Both the position numbers and the translations under genes were made by a program. This document shows, one piece after another, positions 15,701 to 24,059 of a stretch of 41,637 nt of DNA. The notes beneath the pieces were generated by a model that saw only the letters and a list, made by a program, of their open reading frames with translations, ran no database searches and was not told the origin of the DNA. Position 1 is the stretch's first letter. Each line of letters opens with the position of its first letter. This stretch comes from an uncultured Verrucomicrobiae bacterium (GTDB taxonomy: Bacteria > Verrucomicrobiota > Verrucomicrobiia > Limisphaerales > J093), in assembly GCA_937946835.1 (NCBI GenBank), contig CALFAV010000008.1, positions 1 to 41,637 of the forward strand. Direction: 5' to 3'.

Positions 15701-16078
15701 ACGCAAACGCTGCGGGTGGGCCAGGGCGAATTCGCGCCCGTGTCCAAGGCCGTGTGGGAGTTCAGCGTCTCGGGTTTGCAGGTGGTCAAATCGTGGCTGA
15801 GCTACCGCATGAAAGCCGGCGCGGGCCGGGCTTCGTCGCCATTGGATGAAATCCGGCCGGAGCGGTGGACGGCGGCGATGAGCCAGGAGTTGCTGGAACT
15901 GCTCTGGGTGCTCGAGGCCACCGTGGCATTGTTCCCGAAGCTGGAGCAAACGCTGGCGGCCATCGTGGCCGGCGCAACCTTCCGCGCCGAGGAACTGCCC
16001 CGGCCGGATCCGGCCGAGTGCAATCCCCCGGTGCCGGACGACACGGGCCAGTTACAGGTGTTGATGGAACTGGCTTGA
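12785..16078 (+). CDS. Single-chain restriction-modification enzyme, type ISP-like without helicase
   Basis: About 1097 aa combining nuclease and N6-adenine methyltransferase. Seen in order: an N-terminal PD-(D/E)xK-like nuclease with RPDIG (Asp about 61) and YVELKAPGKG (Glu 75, Lys 77); a helical connector ending in RGVYYTPPAVIQ; methyltransferase motif I DPAAGTA (359-365) and motif IV NPPY (479-482); and a long C-terminal region resembling the target-recognition part of type ISP enzymes such as LlaGI. Unlike true type ISP enzymes (about 1600 aa), no SF2 helicase motifs lie between nuclease and methylase. It should cut and methylate unaided, like type IIG. A GTG at 12773 is an alternative start. 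It is solitary, with no separate specificity or methylase gene nearby. Specificity cannot be read from the sequence. Confidence 0.87.
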   Translation: MSQFAAKLREFADALRRNFRVGIPANPEDQLKSGVQQVLQAAAPGIETRTEAHAEVEARPDIGVASQGLLCGYVELKAPGKGARPQRFTGADKRQWEKFQALPNLLYTDGNEWAIYRSGRPWPEAEPALVRLTGDITTAGAAAISDRDAAQLHQLLLAFFAWQPIVPRSPSELARTLAPLCHLAREDVLAALPRSESNLAQLFREFREYLFPDASEFQFADAYAQTLTYALLLARLNGETRLTTDSAARALDSGHGLLAQTLRVLAQPGARREIEVAVDLLERVIAAVDPAQLAERGDPWLYFYEDFLAAYDPQLRKDRGVYYTPPAVIQCQVRLVAELLETRFHKRRSYADDGVVFLDPAAGTAAYPLAAAQYALGRAAERFGPGIVAGAASKCAENIHAFENMVGPYAVAHLRLTQLITSHGGTLPAEGIHVYLTDTLESPHLEPPVLNVFARRLTEEHRRAQHVKRHTRVLVCMGNPPYDREQVSDGERPEHLRKGGWVRHGDPDPARAGQRTRPILQDFIEPASQAGAGVHVKNLYNDYVYFWRWALWKLFENPEASGPGIISFITAASYLRGPGFVGMRRKMREAFDELWIIDLEGDNLGARKTENVFNIQTPVAIAIGVRYGQPRPHTPARVRYARLTGTREEKFAKLNAIRRFADLHWQECFDGWLEPFLPRGRGNYFAWPRLTDLFPWQHSGVQFKRTWPIGETAEVLEQRWRAFLRLPAADRKRAFRESRDRKVDQEYPTLDGSRRMAALATLPATAPTPLRERYGYRSFDRQYTLLDPRLGDYLRPVLWRVHSDQQVYLTSLLTEVLGLGPAATVSAYVPDLHHFRGSFGGRHVIPLWRNAAATQPNLTTGLLTALRPALGRVSPEDFFAYAYALLATPAYVETFSEELTIPGPRLPVTKSRVLFRQAVRLGRRLIWLHTFGERFVPPRHRPGEVPQGRARCRRAVPGQPERYPEDFAWNDATQTLRVGQGEFAPVSKAVWEFSVSGLQVVKSWLSYRMKAGAGRASSPLDEIRPERWTAAMSQELLELLWVLEATVALFPKLEQTLAAIVAGATFRAEELPRPDPAECNPPVPDDTGQLQVLMELA

Positions 16079-16081
16079 ACC

Positions 16082-16099
16082 GCCGGCGAACCCGCCGGC
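16082..16099. terminator. Hairpin between convergent restriction enzyme and GH97 genes
   Basis: GCCGGC is repeated on both sides of GAACCC, giving a 6-bp stem with a 6-base loop in the 47-base convergent gap. No T-run follows. It may serve as a shared, weak terminator. Confidence 0.3.
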
Positions 16100-16125
16100 A
16101 CTTCCGAACGCCAGCCGCTTGGTTT

Positions 16126-18060
16126 TCACCGCCAGCCCGAATACTGCCGCGGCGGGGCGAAGTGGGCGAGGAAGCCGCCGCCCGCAGGCATCTTCACGGT
16201 TAACCGGCCGTCCGCCGGGGCCGGCCCCCCGGATTCGATCCGCACCTCCGTCTTGCTGGATCCCTCCCGCCAGGCGGTCATCACCGTGCCGGCGAGGTCA
16301 AGCGACGCGAGGTCAAGTTCGAGCGCTTGCGGTTCGTTGCGGCAGTTGAGTGCCGCCACGTACCACTCCCCGCCCTTGCGCCGCGCCATGACGACGGTCT
16401 CGCCGATCACCGAGCCGGGCAGCACGCGGGTTTCGTCCCAGCTCACCGGCACGGTGCGCACGAAGGGCAGCCACGGGCTGTGCAGGTACGCCTCGGGGTT
16501 GTCCGGCCAGCACAGGAAGGGCGAGCTGAACACCACCACGCCGGCCATTTGAAACACCTGCGTGGTGTTTTTGAGATGCCGCGCCTGGAGGTAGCCGGGC
16601 AGGAAATCGGCGTGCCCGGCGGCCAGGCGGGTGAACGGCAGCGCGCCATAGTGGGCCAGCGGCAATACGTCCCAGAGCACGTACTCCTGCTCGCGGATAC
16701 CCTCGCGGGTGATTTCGTTGGGCCAGGTGCGGGCCTCGCCGGTGGGTTTGTTCGCCCCGTGAAAGTTGACCAGCAGTTGGTACTTCGCCGCGCGGCGCAA
16801 CAGGTCTTCGTACGCCTCGATGGTCGCCTTGCTCTCGGAGTTGAAGAAGTCAATTTTGACGCCCTTGACGCCGGCCCGGGCGCACTCGCGGAAGAACTCC
16901 TCGCGCGCCTCGACGCGGGTCAGGCCGGGGCTGTCGTCGCGGCCCTCGGGGAAGGCGTGCCAGAGCACGATGCCCACGCCGCGCGCGGCGCCGTAACGGA
17001 CCAGTTCGGCAGCGCGGGCCCAGACATCGCCGCCGTCCTTGAGCCAGCCCCAGCGCTCGGTGCGCCAGCCGGCATCCACCAGCAGGTACTCGCAGCCGGT
17101 GGCCGCCGCCACGTCCACGAACCATTTCTGCCGCTCCCACTGGGCGCCGTCGTTGCCGAAGACCATCCAGGTGCAGGGCGCTTTTCCGGGACGCAGCCAG
17201 GCGGTGTTCGGGCCGTCGGGGAACAGCGTCGGGTCCGGCGGCTCGTTCAGGGCGGCGATGAGGTCGCTGTTGACCAGGCCGTCGAGGTCGCGCGCCAACA
17301 CGAGCACGCGCCAGGGCGAGAGGATTTCGCCGGGGTGCGTCCAGCCCTCCGGATCATCCTCGAAGGCGGCGCGGAACCGGGCGTTGCCCTCGGGCCGGAG
17401 GGTCAGGCCGCTGTACCGGAACAGCGCCGCCTCGGTGAGCAGGCCGAAGGCGCCGTCCGGGTACGCGATCGTCATCGGCGGGCCGATGTGCACCGGCCGG
17501 GTTTGGTCGCCGACCTTTTCCTCGAGCGGCACCTGGTCCGCCTTCACGGCGTGGTACTCGCCCTCGTAGTCGTCGGTGTCGGTTTGCAGCCACAGCGTGG
17601 TCTCGCGCGGCAGTTCCCAAGCGGTGGCCTCGCCGGTGATGCGGCGCACGCCCGCGCCGGGCACGCGGTAACGGAAGGCGGCGCCGTCGTTGAACACGCG
17701 CACCTCCAGCGTCCAGGCCGGCCCGTTGTCACGCGGGTGGATGGGAATCTCGGCCGCGAGGCAGTGGTTGGTGGCGCGGTTCTTGGGGCCGCGCCAGGGG
17801 AAGGTTTCGAAGAGGGTGCGGGTGGCGGGCGCCCCCGGCGCGACCGCCCGGCCGCGGTCGCGGCCGTCCACCAGAATCCCGGCACGGGCGGACAAAAGTC
17901 GGGGCTGACCGAAGGCCTCGACGCGGTACACCAGTTGGCCGGCGGCGTCGGTTTCGAGGTGGAATTTCACCACCGCGTCCGGGCTGGTGATTTCCAGGGC
18001 GGCGAGGTGAAAGCACCTCAAAAGGAAAGCGGGCAGCAAGAGACGGGAAAAGAAACGCAT
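16126..18060 (-). CDS. Glycoside hydrolase family 97 (alpha-glucosidase/alpha-galactosidase)
   Basis: Exported 644-aa GH97 enzyme. Seen: signal peptide (residues 1 to about 21), an N-terminal beta-sandwich with NDGAAFRYRVPG and WELP, a (beta/alpha)8 barrel with YLLVDAGW (about 325-332), LWHAFPEG and GVKIDFFNSES (Asp 404), then the family block WPNEITREGIREQEY (446-460), and a C-terminal beta domain. GH97 contains inverting alpha-glucosidases (SusB) and retaining alpha-galactosidases. The Asp in KIDF sits where retaining members have their nucleophile, so I lean towards a retaining alpha-galactosidase. The ATG at 18060 directly precedes the signal peptide; the longer open frame upstream is not supported. 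It is convergent with the restriction enzyme gene and divergent from the lipoprotein hydrolase. Confidence 0.9.
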   Translation of the reverse strand: MRFFSRLLLPAFLLRCFHLAALEITSPDAVVKFHLETDAAGQLVYRVEAFGQPRLLSARAGILVDGRDRGRAVAPGAPATRTLFETFPWRGPKNRATNHCLAAEIPIHPRDNGPAWTLEVRVFNDGAAFRYRVPGAGVRRITGEATAWELPRETTLWLQTDTDDYEGEYHAVKADQVPLEEKVGDQTRPVHIGPPMTIAYPDGAFGLLTEAALFRYSGLTLRPEGNARFRAAFEDDPEGWTHPGEILSPWRVLVLARDLDGLVNSDLIAALNEPPDPTLFPDGPNTAWLRPGKAPCTWMVFGNDGAQWERQKWFVDVAAATGCEYLLVDAGWRTERWGWLKDGGDVWARAAELVRYGAARGVGIVLWHAFPEGRDDSPGLTRVEAREEFFRECARAGVKGVKIDFFNSESKATIEAYEDLLRRAAKYQLLVNFHGANKPTGEARTWPNEITREGIREQEYVLWDVLPLAHYGALPFTRLAAGHADFLPGYLQARHLKNTTQVFQMAGVVVFSSPFLCWPDNPEAYLHSPWLPFVRTVPVSWDETRVLPGSVIGETVVMARRKGGEWYVAALNCRNEPQALELDLASLDLAGTVMTAWREGSSKTEVRIESGGPAPADGRLTVKMPAGGGFLAHFAPPRQYSGWR

Positions 18061-18208
18061 GGAGCCGGTATGGGACGCCGCCGGTGCGCTGTCAACCGCG
18101 GCGCGGCCACCGCGCGGCCGCCCGGGCGACGGGACGGGACATCTTGGGGCCTCCCGGCCCATCTTGCCGGACTTGTGTCGCGCACCGCGGCTCTTCAGGC
18201 TCCCGGGT

Positions 18209-19513
18209 ATGTTCAAACCCCTTGGGCCGCGCCGGGGCACCATGGACCCGGCCGGGATGTGGCTGCTGTTGCTGGTCGCCGGGCTGTTAACCGGCTGCGC
18301 CGGGCCGCGGCTGATGCCCACGCCGAACGTGTACCGGGACCGGGCGCAAAATCCGTTTGCCTCCGTGCCCCCGGCCCTGCGGACCAATCGTGTGGACCTG
18401 CTGTACGTGACCGACCGGCGCCTGGAGCGGGACGGGCGGGGGCGTCCGGCCTACACCCATCGGCGCGCGGCCACGCTGGCCTACGGGTCGTGTGTGGTGG
18501 CGCTGGGACGCGACCCGGACTGGGAAACCCTAGTGGCCCTCAGCCGGTCCGCCCGGCGCCCGCGCCCCGTGCCGGTGCGCGTGGTGTGGGTGCGGGAACT
18601 GGGGCGCCTGCCCGGCGAGCCCGCGGTGGAAAATACCGCCGCGGGTCCGGAGCCCGACCCGGGCGAAGCGGCCGCCCTGGACCGTGCCACCGCGCGCTTC
18701 CAGGCCGAGGTGCGCTGCCGGTTGGCCCTGACCCCGCGCAAGGAGGTCTTCGTCTTCGTGCACGGGTTCAACAACGACTTCCACTGGGCCGCCACGGTCG
18801 CAGCCCAGCTTTGGCATTTCCTGCCCCGCCAGGGGGTCCCGCTCCTCTACACCTGGCCGGCGGGGCGGGGCGGGGTGCGGGGCTACACCTACGACCGCGA
18901 GTCGAGCGAATTCACCGTCGGCCATCTCAAGCAAACGCTGCGCGCGCTCCTGGCCTGCCCGGAGGTGGAGAAAATCCACCTCATCGCCCACAGCCGTGGC
19001 ACGGACGTGGCCTCCAGCGCCGTGCGGGAATTGTTGATCGAACAGCGCGGGCCGCAGCGGGTCCCGGCGCGTGTGCCCAAGCTGGAGAATCTGGTGTTGA
19101 TCGCGCCGGACCTGGACCTGGAGGTGGCCGGTCAGCGTCTGGGCGCCGAGCACGTCCCCGAAGCTGTGCGCCGCCTTACGGTGTATGTGCACGAAAAGGA
19201 CCGGGCCGTGCTCCTGGCCAACTGGTTGTTCGAGGGGGTCCGGCGGCTGGGTCAGTTGCGCCCAAACGACTTCACCGAGGACCAAAAGCGCCGGATGCGC
19301 GAGGCCCGCTCGGTGCAGTTCATTGACGCCCGGGTGCGCACCGACCTGCTCGGCCACGGGTATTTCCTCAACCACCCCGCCGTGAGCTCGGACCTGCTGC
19401 AGTTGCTGCGCGAAAATTGCGACGCCGGCGACGAGGCCTGCCGGCCGCTCCGCCGCGAGGAGGGCGTGTTTTGGAAGATCACCGACGACTACCTCGCCCC
19501 GCCGCCCCGGTAA
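18209..19513 (+). CDS. Alpha/beta-hydrolase lipoprotein (DUF900 type)
   Basis: Predicted lipoprotein with an esterase/lipase fold. Seen: a basic N-region (FKPLGPRRG), a hydrophobic stretch and lipobox LLTGC; VDLLYVTDR at the start of the mature domain; the oxyanion region VFVFVHGFNNDFHWAA; and the nucleophile elbow IAHSRGTD (a variant of GxSxG). VLIAPDLDLE follows, a plausible acid strand, with a late HGYFLNHP that could supply the His. This order is typical of DUF900 proteins, whose substrates are mostly unknown. I chose ATG 18209 because it gives the positively charged N-region; ATGs at 18242 and 18257 are alternatives. It diverges from the GH97 gene across about 150 bases. Confidence 0.8.
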   Translation: MFKPLGPRRGTMDPAGMWLLLLVAGLLTGCAGPRLMPTPNVYRDRAQNPFASVPPALRTNRVDLLYVTDRRLERDGRGRPAYTHRRAATLAYGSCVVALGRDPDWETLVALSRSARRPRPVPVRVVWVRELGRLPGEPAVENTAAGPEPDPGEAAALDRATARFQAEVRCRLALTPRKEVFVFVHGFNNDFHWAATVAAQLWHFLPRQGVPLLYTWPAGRGGVRGYTYDRESSEFTVGHLKQTLRALLACPEVEKIHLIAHSRGTDVASSAVRELLIEQRGPQRVPARVPKLENLVLIAPDLDLEVAGQRLGAEHVPEAVRRLTVYVHEKDRAVLLANWLFEGVRRLGQLRPNDFTEDQKRRMREARSVQFIDARVRTDLLGHGYFLNHPAVSSDLLQLLRENCDAGDEACRPLRREEGVFWKITDDYLAPPPR

Positions 19514-19674
19514 CGGCGGGGCGTCCCGGCGTCCGGCCCCCCGGGGCCGGGCGAGCCAAGAAAACTTTGTGCACCACGGTCACCCGCGCTATTTTGACCG
19601 GCGTAAGCCACCGCCCGCTCGCCCCGCGCTGTGGGCGGTGCGGGTCAACCCCCATCAAGTCAACACACCGCGAC

Positions 19675-20724
19675 ATGAAACGCCGAAACTTCCTCAAAGC
19701 CGTGGGCGGCGCTGCCGGACTGGCCGCCCTGAACTGGACCGAAATGTTTGGCGCGCCGGGCGCGCGCCCGCTGCTGGCCCACCCCAGCGGCCTGCCGCGC
19801 CGCGTGCTGGGTCGCACCGGGCGCGAAATTTCCATCATCGGCTTTCCCGGCCTGGCGCTGTCCCGGCTGAACCAGGAGGAAAGCAACACCGCCGCCCGCC
19901 AGGCTTTTGACCAGGGCTGCAACTACTTCGACGTGGCCCCCGCCTACGGCGACGCCGAGGAAAAGATGGGCCCGGCCCTGGCCGGCTGGCGCGACCAGGT
20001 CTTCCTGTCCTGCAAGACCAAGATGCGCGATGCCAAGGGGGCCCGGGAGGAACTGGAGCGCTCCCTGCGCCGGCTCAAGACCGATCACTTCGACCTGTAC
20101 CAACTGCACCACATCCGCTTCCCGGCCGAGGTGCAACAGGCGCTCGGCCCGGGCGGCGCGGTGGAGACCCTGCTCAAGGCCAAAGAGGAGGGCAAGGTGC
20201 GCTGGTTGGGATTCTCCGCCCACACCACCAAGGGCGCACTGGAGCTGATGAAGGGCTTCCGGTTCGACACGGTGATGTTCCCGATCAACTTCGTCGAGTA
20301 CTTCACCATTGACTTCGGCAAGCCCATCCTGGAACTGGCCAAAGCGCAGGGCGCCGCGGTCATTGCCATCAAACCCACCTCCGCCGGCGCCTGGGCCCCG
20401 GGAGCGGAGCGCACGCGCAACTGGTGGTACCCCACCCTCGAAACGGTCGAGGACCTGCGCCTGGCCCTGCGCTTCACCCTCTCCCTCGAACCGGTGGTCA
20501 CCGGCATCCCGGTATCCTTCGTGGACGTGCTCGACAAGGTCATCGAGGCGGCGCGCGACTTCGCCCCCATCACCGAAGCCGAACTGACCCGACTGCGCGA
20601 CCGCGCCGCCCACAGCCTCTCGCTGTTCAAACGCGAAGAGGACGCCGTGGCCACGGCCCGGCGCCAACCCGGCCCGCTGCACCCCGGCAGCCCGCACGAA
20701 GACGCCCTTTGGCGGCACGCCTGA
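19675..20724 (+). CDS. Tat-exported aldo/keto reductase
   Basis: A 349-aa protein with a twin-arginine signal (KRRNFLKAVGGAAGLAAL) followed by an aldo/keto reductase barrel. Seen: RVLGRTGREISIIGF at the start of the barrel; the catalytic set as Asp and Tyr in FDVAPAYGDAEE, Lys in SCKTKMRD and His in YQLHHI; and NFVEYF later. Family members use NADPH to reduce aldehydes or ketones of sugars and other carbonyls. Tat export implies that folded, cofactor-loaded protein reaches the periplasm. The ATG at 19675 is preferred because it opens the Tat motif exactly. It stands alone, convergent with the NRAMP-like gene. Its substrate is unknown. Confidence 0.87.
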   Translation: MKRRNFLKAVGGAAGLAALNWTEMFGAPGARPLLAHPSGLPRRVLGRTGREISIIGFPGLALSRLNQEESNTAARQAFDQGCNYFDVAPAYGDAEEKMGPALAGWRDQVFLSCKTKMRDAKGAREELERSLRRLKTDHFDLYQLHHIRFPAEVQQALGPGGAVETLLKAKEEGKVRWLGFSAHTTKGALELMKGFRFDTVMFPINFVEYFTIDFGKPILELAKAQGAAVIAIKPTSAGAWAPGAERTRNWWYPTLETVEDLRLALRFTLSLEPVVTGIPVSFVDVLDKVIEAARDFAPITEAELTRLRDRAAHSLSLFKREEDAVATARRQPGPLHPGSPHEDALWRHA

Positions 20725-20799
20725 GCCGCCCGGCCCTCGGCCCCTGCCCGAGCCACACCGGGTGCGCAGCGGGACGGGTGCGCGGAAGGAACAACCCGC

Positions 20800-22281
20800 C
20801 TAACGCCCAAGTCGGGGCGGCAGGGGCGCTGCCGCGCGCGGTGGGAAGACCTTGTCCACCACACCGGTCTTGAGCCGGATGGCCGCCCCCACCACGGACA
20901 GGCCCAACGCCAACCCCAGCCCCGCGTTGAAGGCCCAGCGGCGCCAGCCCCGGCCCACGGCGTCGCCCAGGTAGCGGCGTTTGTTGTTCAGGATCAAAAA
21001 CGCCAGGTAGGCGATGGGCAGCATGGTAAACGCCAGTGCCGAGGCCAGCACCGGCAGCCACAGCGGATTGGGCACCAACACGCCCAACAGGCCGACGGCT
21101 GGCGTGAGCGTGAAAAGCCGGTAGCGCCCCGGCGTGTATTCGAGCCCGAACATCTCGCAGACCGTGAATCCGCAGCAGACCATGTGCGCGCTGATGGCCC
21201 CGCACGCCATGCCGATGAAGCCCAGGTCAAACACCACGCGCCCCAGCCCCGTGCCCAGCACACCGGCCAGGCTTTGCGCGGCCTGGACGGGTTTCAGGTT
21301 GGCCGGGGTCACCTCCGGTCCCAGCACGGTGCCGTAGGGGGGGTGATGAAGCGTCGCCGCCAGGCCCACGATGATGAGCGAGGTCAGCACCACGTACGGC
21401 ACCAATAGCGACAGACCCAGGTCAAAACGCGCCAGGCCCTTGTGCGCCGGTCCCCAGCCCTTGGCCAGGAGCGAGTACGGGTACAGAAAGGTCATGTTGA
21501 TGCCCACCGCCGCGCCGATTGCCCCCAACACCGTGGTTAACGCCCCCGGGTGGTCCGGGATTTGGAACGTGAAAAACCCGCGGACCAACGCGCCGAAGTC
21601 CAGCCGGCCCCGGACCGCTTGCATCCCCACCACCACCAGAAAGGCCAGCATCGTGACCCGGATCAACCACCGCAGGGCGGCTTCGTAGAACCGGATGCCG
21701 GCCGGCTTGGAGCCGTAGTTCCAGGTCAGGCCGATGTTCACGGCCAGGATGATCAGCCCGCCGACCAGGCGCACCGCCGTTTCCACCGCCGCCGAGCCTT
21801 CCGGGTTGCGCGCGCCGGCCACCTGGGCCAGGTCCCACACCGCCCCGCCAAGCAGGGCGTACTGGCCAAAGTGCCAGATGACCGTGGCCACCACCGTGGC
21901 CAGCGCCCACAACAGGGCCAGGGCCGGATGCAGCTCGCGGCGGACGATGACGTAGGCCCGTTCCCCGCGCGTGAGGGTGATGTTCGCCAGCGCCGCCAGC
22001 ATGAACACACCCAGAAGCATCGCCACCGGCTGCACCCACAGCAGGGTGTACCCGTAAAAGGCCCCCGCCACGACCGACGCCGCCGCGCTGCCCGCGCCCA
22101 GGGTCATGGCGCTCTGCAGCCACGCCGGCCCCGTCAACCGGTAATACCCCCGCAGCCGCTCCCACCAGGGCCGCGTCGCCAACCGCTCCAGCGTCTCGGT
22201 CTCCCGCCGGAGTTTCTCCGGGTCCCAGCGCCGGGTCATGGGCAGGCCGGCGTCGGCCGCAGGCTCGGGGGTGGTGGACAT
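20800..22281 (-). CDS. NRAMP-family transporter lacking canonical metal ligands
   Basis: Integral membrane protein of 493 aa with about 11 hydrophobic segments in the LeuT-like NRAMP arrangement. Seen: GPAWLQSAMTLGAGS (about 51-65) in the first membrane helix, where Mn/Fe transporters carry DPGN, and NMTFLYPYSLLAKGW (about 262-276) in the sixth helix, where they carry the A-x-x-MPH motif. Both metal-binding motifs are therefore replaced, so the transported ion is unlikely to be bound as in MntH. The soluble N-terminal 40 or so residues are charged. The ATG at 22281 starts the family region; the long open frame beyond it belongs to another strand's gene. It is divergent from the Gfo/Idh/MocA gene and convergent with the aldo/keto reductase. 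Confidence 0.82.
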   Translation of the reverse strand: MSTTPEPAADAGLPMTRRWDPEKLRRETETLERLATRPWWERLRGYYRLTGPAWLQSAMTLGAGSAAASVVAGAFYGYTLLWVQPVAMLLGVFMLAALANITLTRGERAYVIVRRELHPALALLWALATVVATVIWHFGQYALLGGAVWDLAQVAGARNPEGSAAVETAVRLVGGLIILAVNIGLTWNYGSKPAGIRFYEAALRWLIRVTMLAFLVVVGMQAVRGRLDFGALVRGFFTFQIPDHPGALTTVLGAIGAAVGINMTFLYPYSLLAKGWGPAHKGLARFDLGLSLLVPYVVLTSLIIVGLAATLHHPPYGTVLGPEVTPANLKPVQAAQSLAGVLGTGLGRVVFDLGFIGMACGAISAHMVCCGFTVCEMFGLEYTPGRYRLFTLTPAVGLLGVLVPNPLWLPVLASALAFTMLPIAYLAFLILNNKRRYLGDAVGRGWRRWAFNAGLGLALGLSVVGAAIRLKTGVVDKVFPPRAAAPLPPRLGR

Positions 22282-22596
22282 GGCGGGGAGTTTCCGGCCC
22301 GCCCCGGTACACACAAGCGCAAAGCCGACGATGCCGCGCCCGGGCGTTCGAACCTCCCGGACGCAGCCGGACGCTTTTACCGGCGCGATCCCGGAGGTCC
22401 GAAGCAACCGGTGTTGGGGAACGCCCCACTCCGGGAGCCGTTGTCGGTTTCCCCGCCGGGGACCCCACTCCCCTGCGGCCGCCGTCCGCATGTGCTGAAC
22501 GGCCCGGCCCACCGGGGATGGGAACGCCCGTGGATGCCGCCAAGGGGCCGATAATTTTCGGCTCGATAAAGCCGCGCGTCGGGGTATGATACGGCC
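22282..22596. other. Divergent intergenic region (transporter / Gfo-Idh-MocA)
   Basis: About 315 bases with no gene I can support. It must contain the two divergent promoters. A GTATGATAC just before the plus-strand start codon resembles a -10 element but lies too close to the ATG (7 bases) to be used normally. No clear operator was found. Confidence 0.4.
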
Positions 22597-24006
22597 ATGC
22601 AAAACAGCTTGTCTCGTCCCGCAAAACTTTCGCGTCGCCAGTTTCTGATCTCCTCCTCGGCCGCCCTGGCCGTGCCCACCCTGATCCCGGCCAGCGCGCT
22701 CGGGGCGGATGGCGCGGTCGCGCCCTCCGAGCGCATCACGATGGGCGTGGTGGGCTGGGGCATGCAGGGGCCGGGCAACACCGGGGCCTTCCTGAACCAC
22801 AAGGATTGCCAGGTGGTGGCCGCCTGCGATGTGGACCAAAAACACCTCGAGGCGGCGGTCCGCACCATCAACCAGAAATACGGCAACCAGGACTGCAAGG
22901 CCTACCGCGACTACCGCGAGTTGATGGCGCGCAAGGACATTGACGCCGTGATGCTCGCCCTGCCGGACACCTGGCACGCGCTGGTCTCGGTCGAGGCCGC
23001 CCGCAACGGCAAGGACATCTACGGCGAAAAACCCCTGGCCCGCACCATTGCCGAGCAGCAGGCCATCGTGAAGGCGGTCCGGCAGCACGGGCGCATCTGG
23101 CAGACCGGTTCCTGGCAGCGCTCGGTCGAGAACTTCCACAAGGCGGTCGAGATCGTGCTCAACGGCCTCATCGGGAAGGTCACCCGGGTCGAGGTCGGCC
23201 TGCCCAGCGGGCACCACGACTTCGCCGGCACCGCGCCCGAGTTGCTCAAAAAGCTCGAAGGGGTGCCCGGTGCGCCCAAGCACCTGTCCCAGCTCACCCC
23301 GTCCAGCCCCGGCTGGGACCTGGCCGTGTCCGCGCCGCCGCCCGAGCTGGATTACGACCTGTGGCTGGGCCCCTCGGCGATGGAGCCGTACGTGAAGCCG
23401 CGCGTCCACATGAACTGGCGCTGGAACTACAACGTGGGCGGCGGTCAGCTCCTGGACTGGATCGGCCACCACTGCGACATCGCGCACTGGGGGCTGGGCT
23501 TCGACGGCACCGGGCCGGTCGAGGTCGAGGGTCAGGGCGAGTTCCCGCCGAAAGACGCGGTCTGGAACACCTGCACCCGGTACCGCATCACCTGCAAGTA
23601 CGCCGAGGGCGTCGAAATGGTCATCGCCGGCGGCCACCGCGACATCCGCAGCGGCACCAAATGGATCGGCACCGACGGCTGGGTGTGGGTGGACCGCGGC
23701 GGCTTTGACTGCTCGAACGAAGAGCTCAAAGACGTTTCCCGCCTGCCGGACAATCTGCGCAAGGTGAAGGCGTATTACTCGCGGGACCACATGCGGAACT
23801 TCCTCGACTGCGTGAAGTCGCGGAAGCCGACCATCACCCCGGTCGAAACCGCCCACCGCTCGGCCATTCCCGGGCATCTGGGTCTGATTTCGATGCTGGT
23901 GGGCCGCAAGATCAAGTGGGACCCGAAGGCGGAGGTCATCGTGGGCGACGCCGAGGCCGCCAAGCTGCTCGGCCGCGAGTACCGGGCGCCGTGGAAGCTG
24001 GGGTGA
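22597..24006 (+). CDS. Tat-exported Gfo/Idh/MocA-family oxidoreductase
   Basis: A 469-aa secreted NAD(P)-dependent oxidoreductase. Seen: twin-arginine signal LSRRQFLIS (RR at 13-14) with a hydrophobic stretch ending around ASALGA; a Rossmann start ITMGVVGWGMQGPGN; VVAACDVD; and the family signature GEKPLART with the conserved Lys. A C-terminal alpha/beta domain includes WIGHHCDIAHWGLG, which supplies the usual His region. Members oxidise or epimerise sugars and related polyols. Exported forms are abundant in Verrucomicrobiota and Planctomycetota, but exact substrates are seldom known. It is followed on the same strand by two small paralogous genes. Confidence 0.88.
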   Translation: MQNSLSRPAKLSRRQFLISSSAALAVPTLIPASALGADGAVAPSERITMGVVGWGMQGPGNTGAFLNHKDCQVVAACDVDQKHLEAAVRTINQKYGNQDCKAYRDYRELMARKDIDAVMLALPDTWHALVSVEAARNGKDIYGEKPLARTIAEQQAIVKAVRQHGRIWQTGSWQRSVENFHKAVEIVLNGLIGKVTRVEVGLPSGHHDFAGTAPELLKKLEGVPGAPKHLSQLTPSSPGWDLAVSAPPPELDYDLWLGPSAMEPYVKPRVHMNWRWNYNVGGGQLLDWIGHHCDIAHWGLGFDGTGPVEVEGQGEFPPKDAVWNTCTRYRITCKYAEGVEMVIAGGHRDIRSGTKWIGTDGWVWVDRGGFDCSNEELKDVSRLPDNLRKVKAYYSRDHMRNFLDCVKSRKPTITPVETAHRSAIPGHLGLISMLVGRKIKWDPKAEVIVGDAEAAKLLGREYRAPWKLG

Positions 24007-24059
24007 AGCGAAGCCGGTTGCGCACCCTGGAGATGACCTGAATATTGGTCGCCGGACTC

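Noticed and set aside
22282-23877. Extension of the NRAMP-like reading frame by more than 500 codons upstream.
   Set aside because: It overlaps the Gfo/Idh/MocA gene on the other strand, and the family homology begins at the ATG at 22281.
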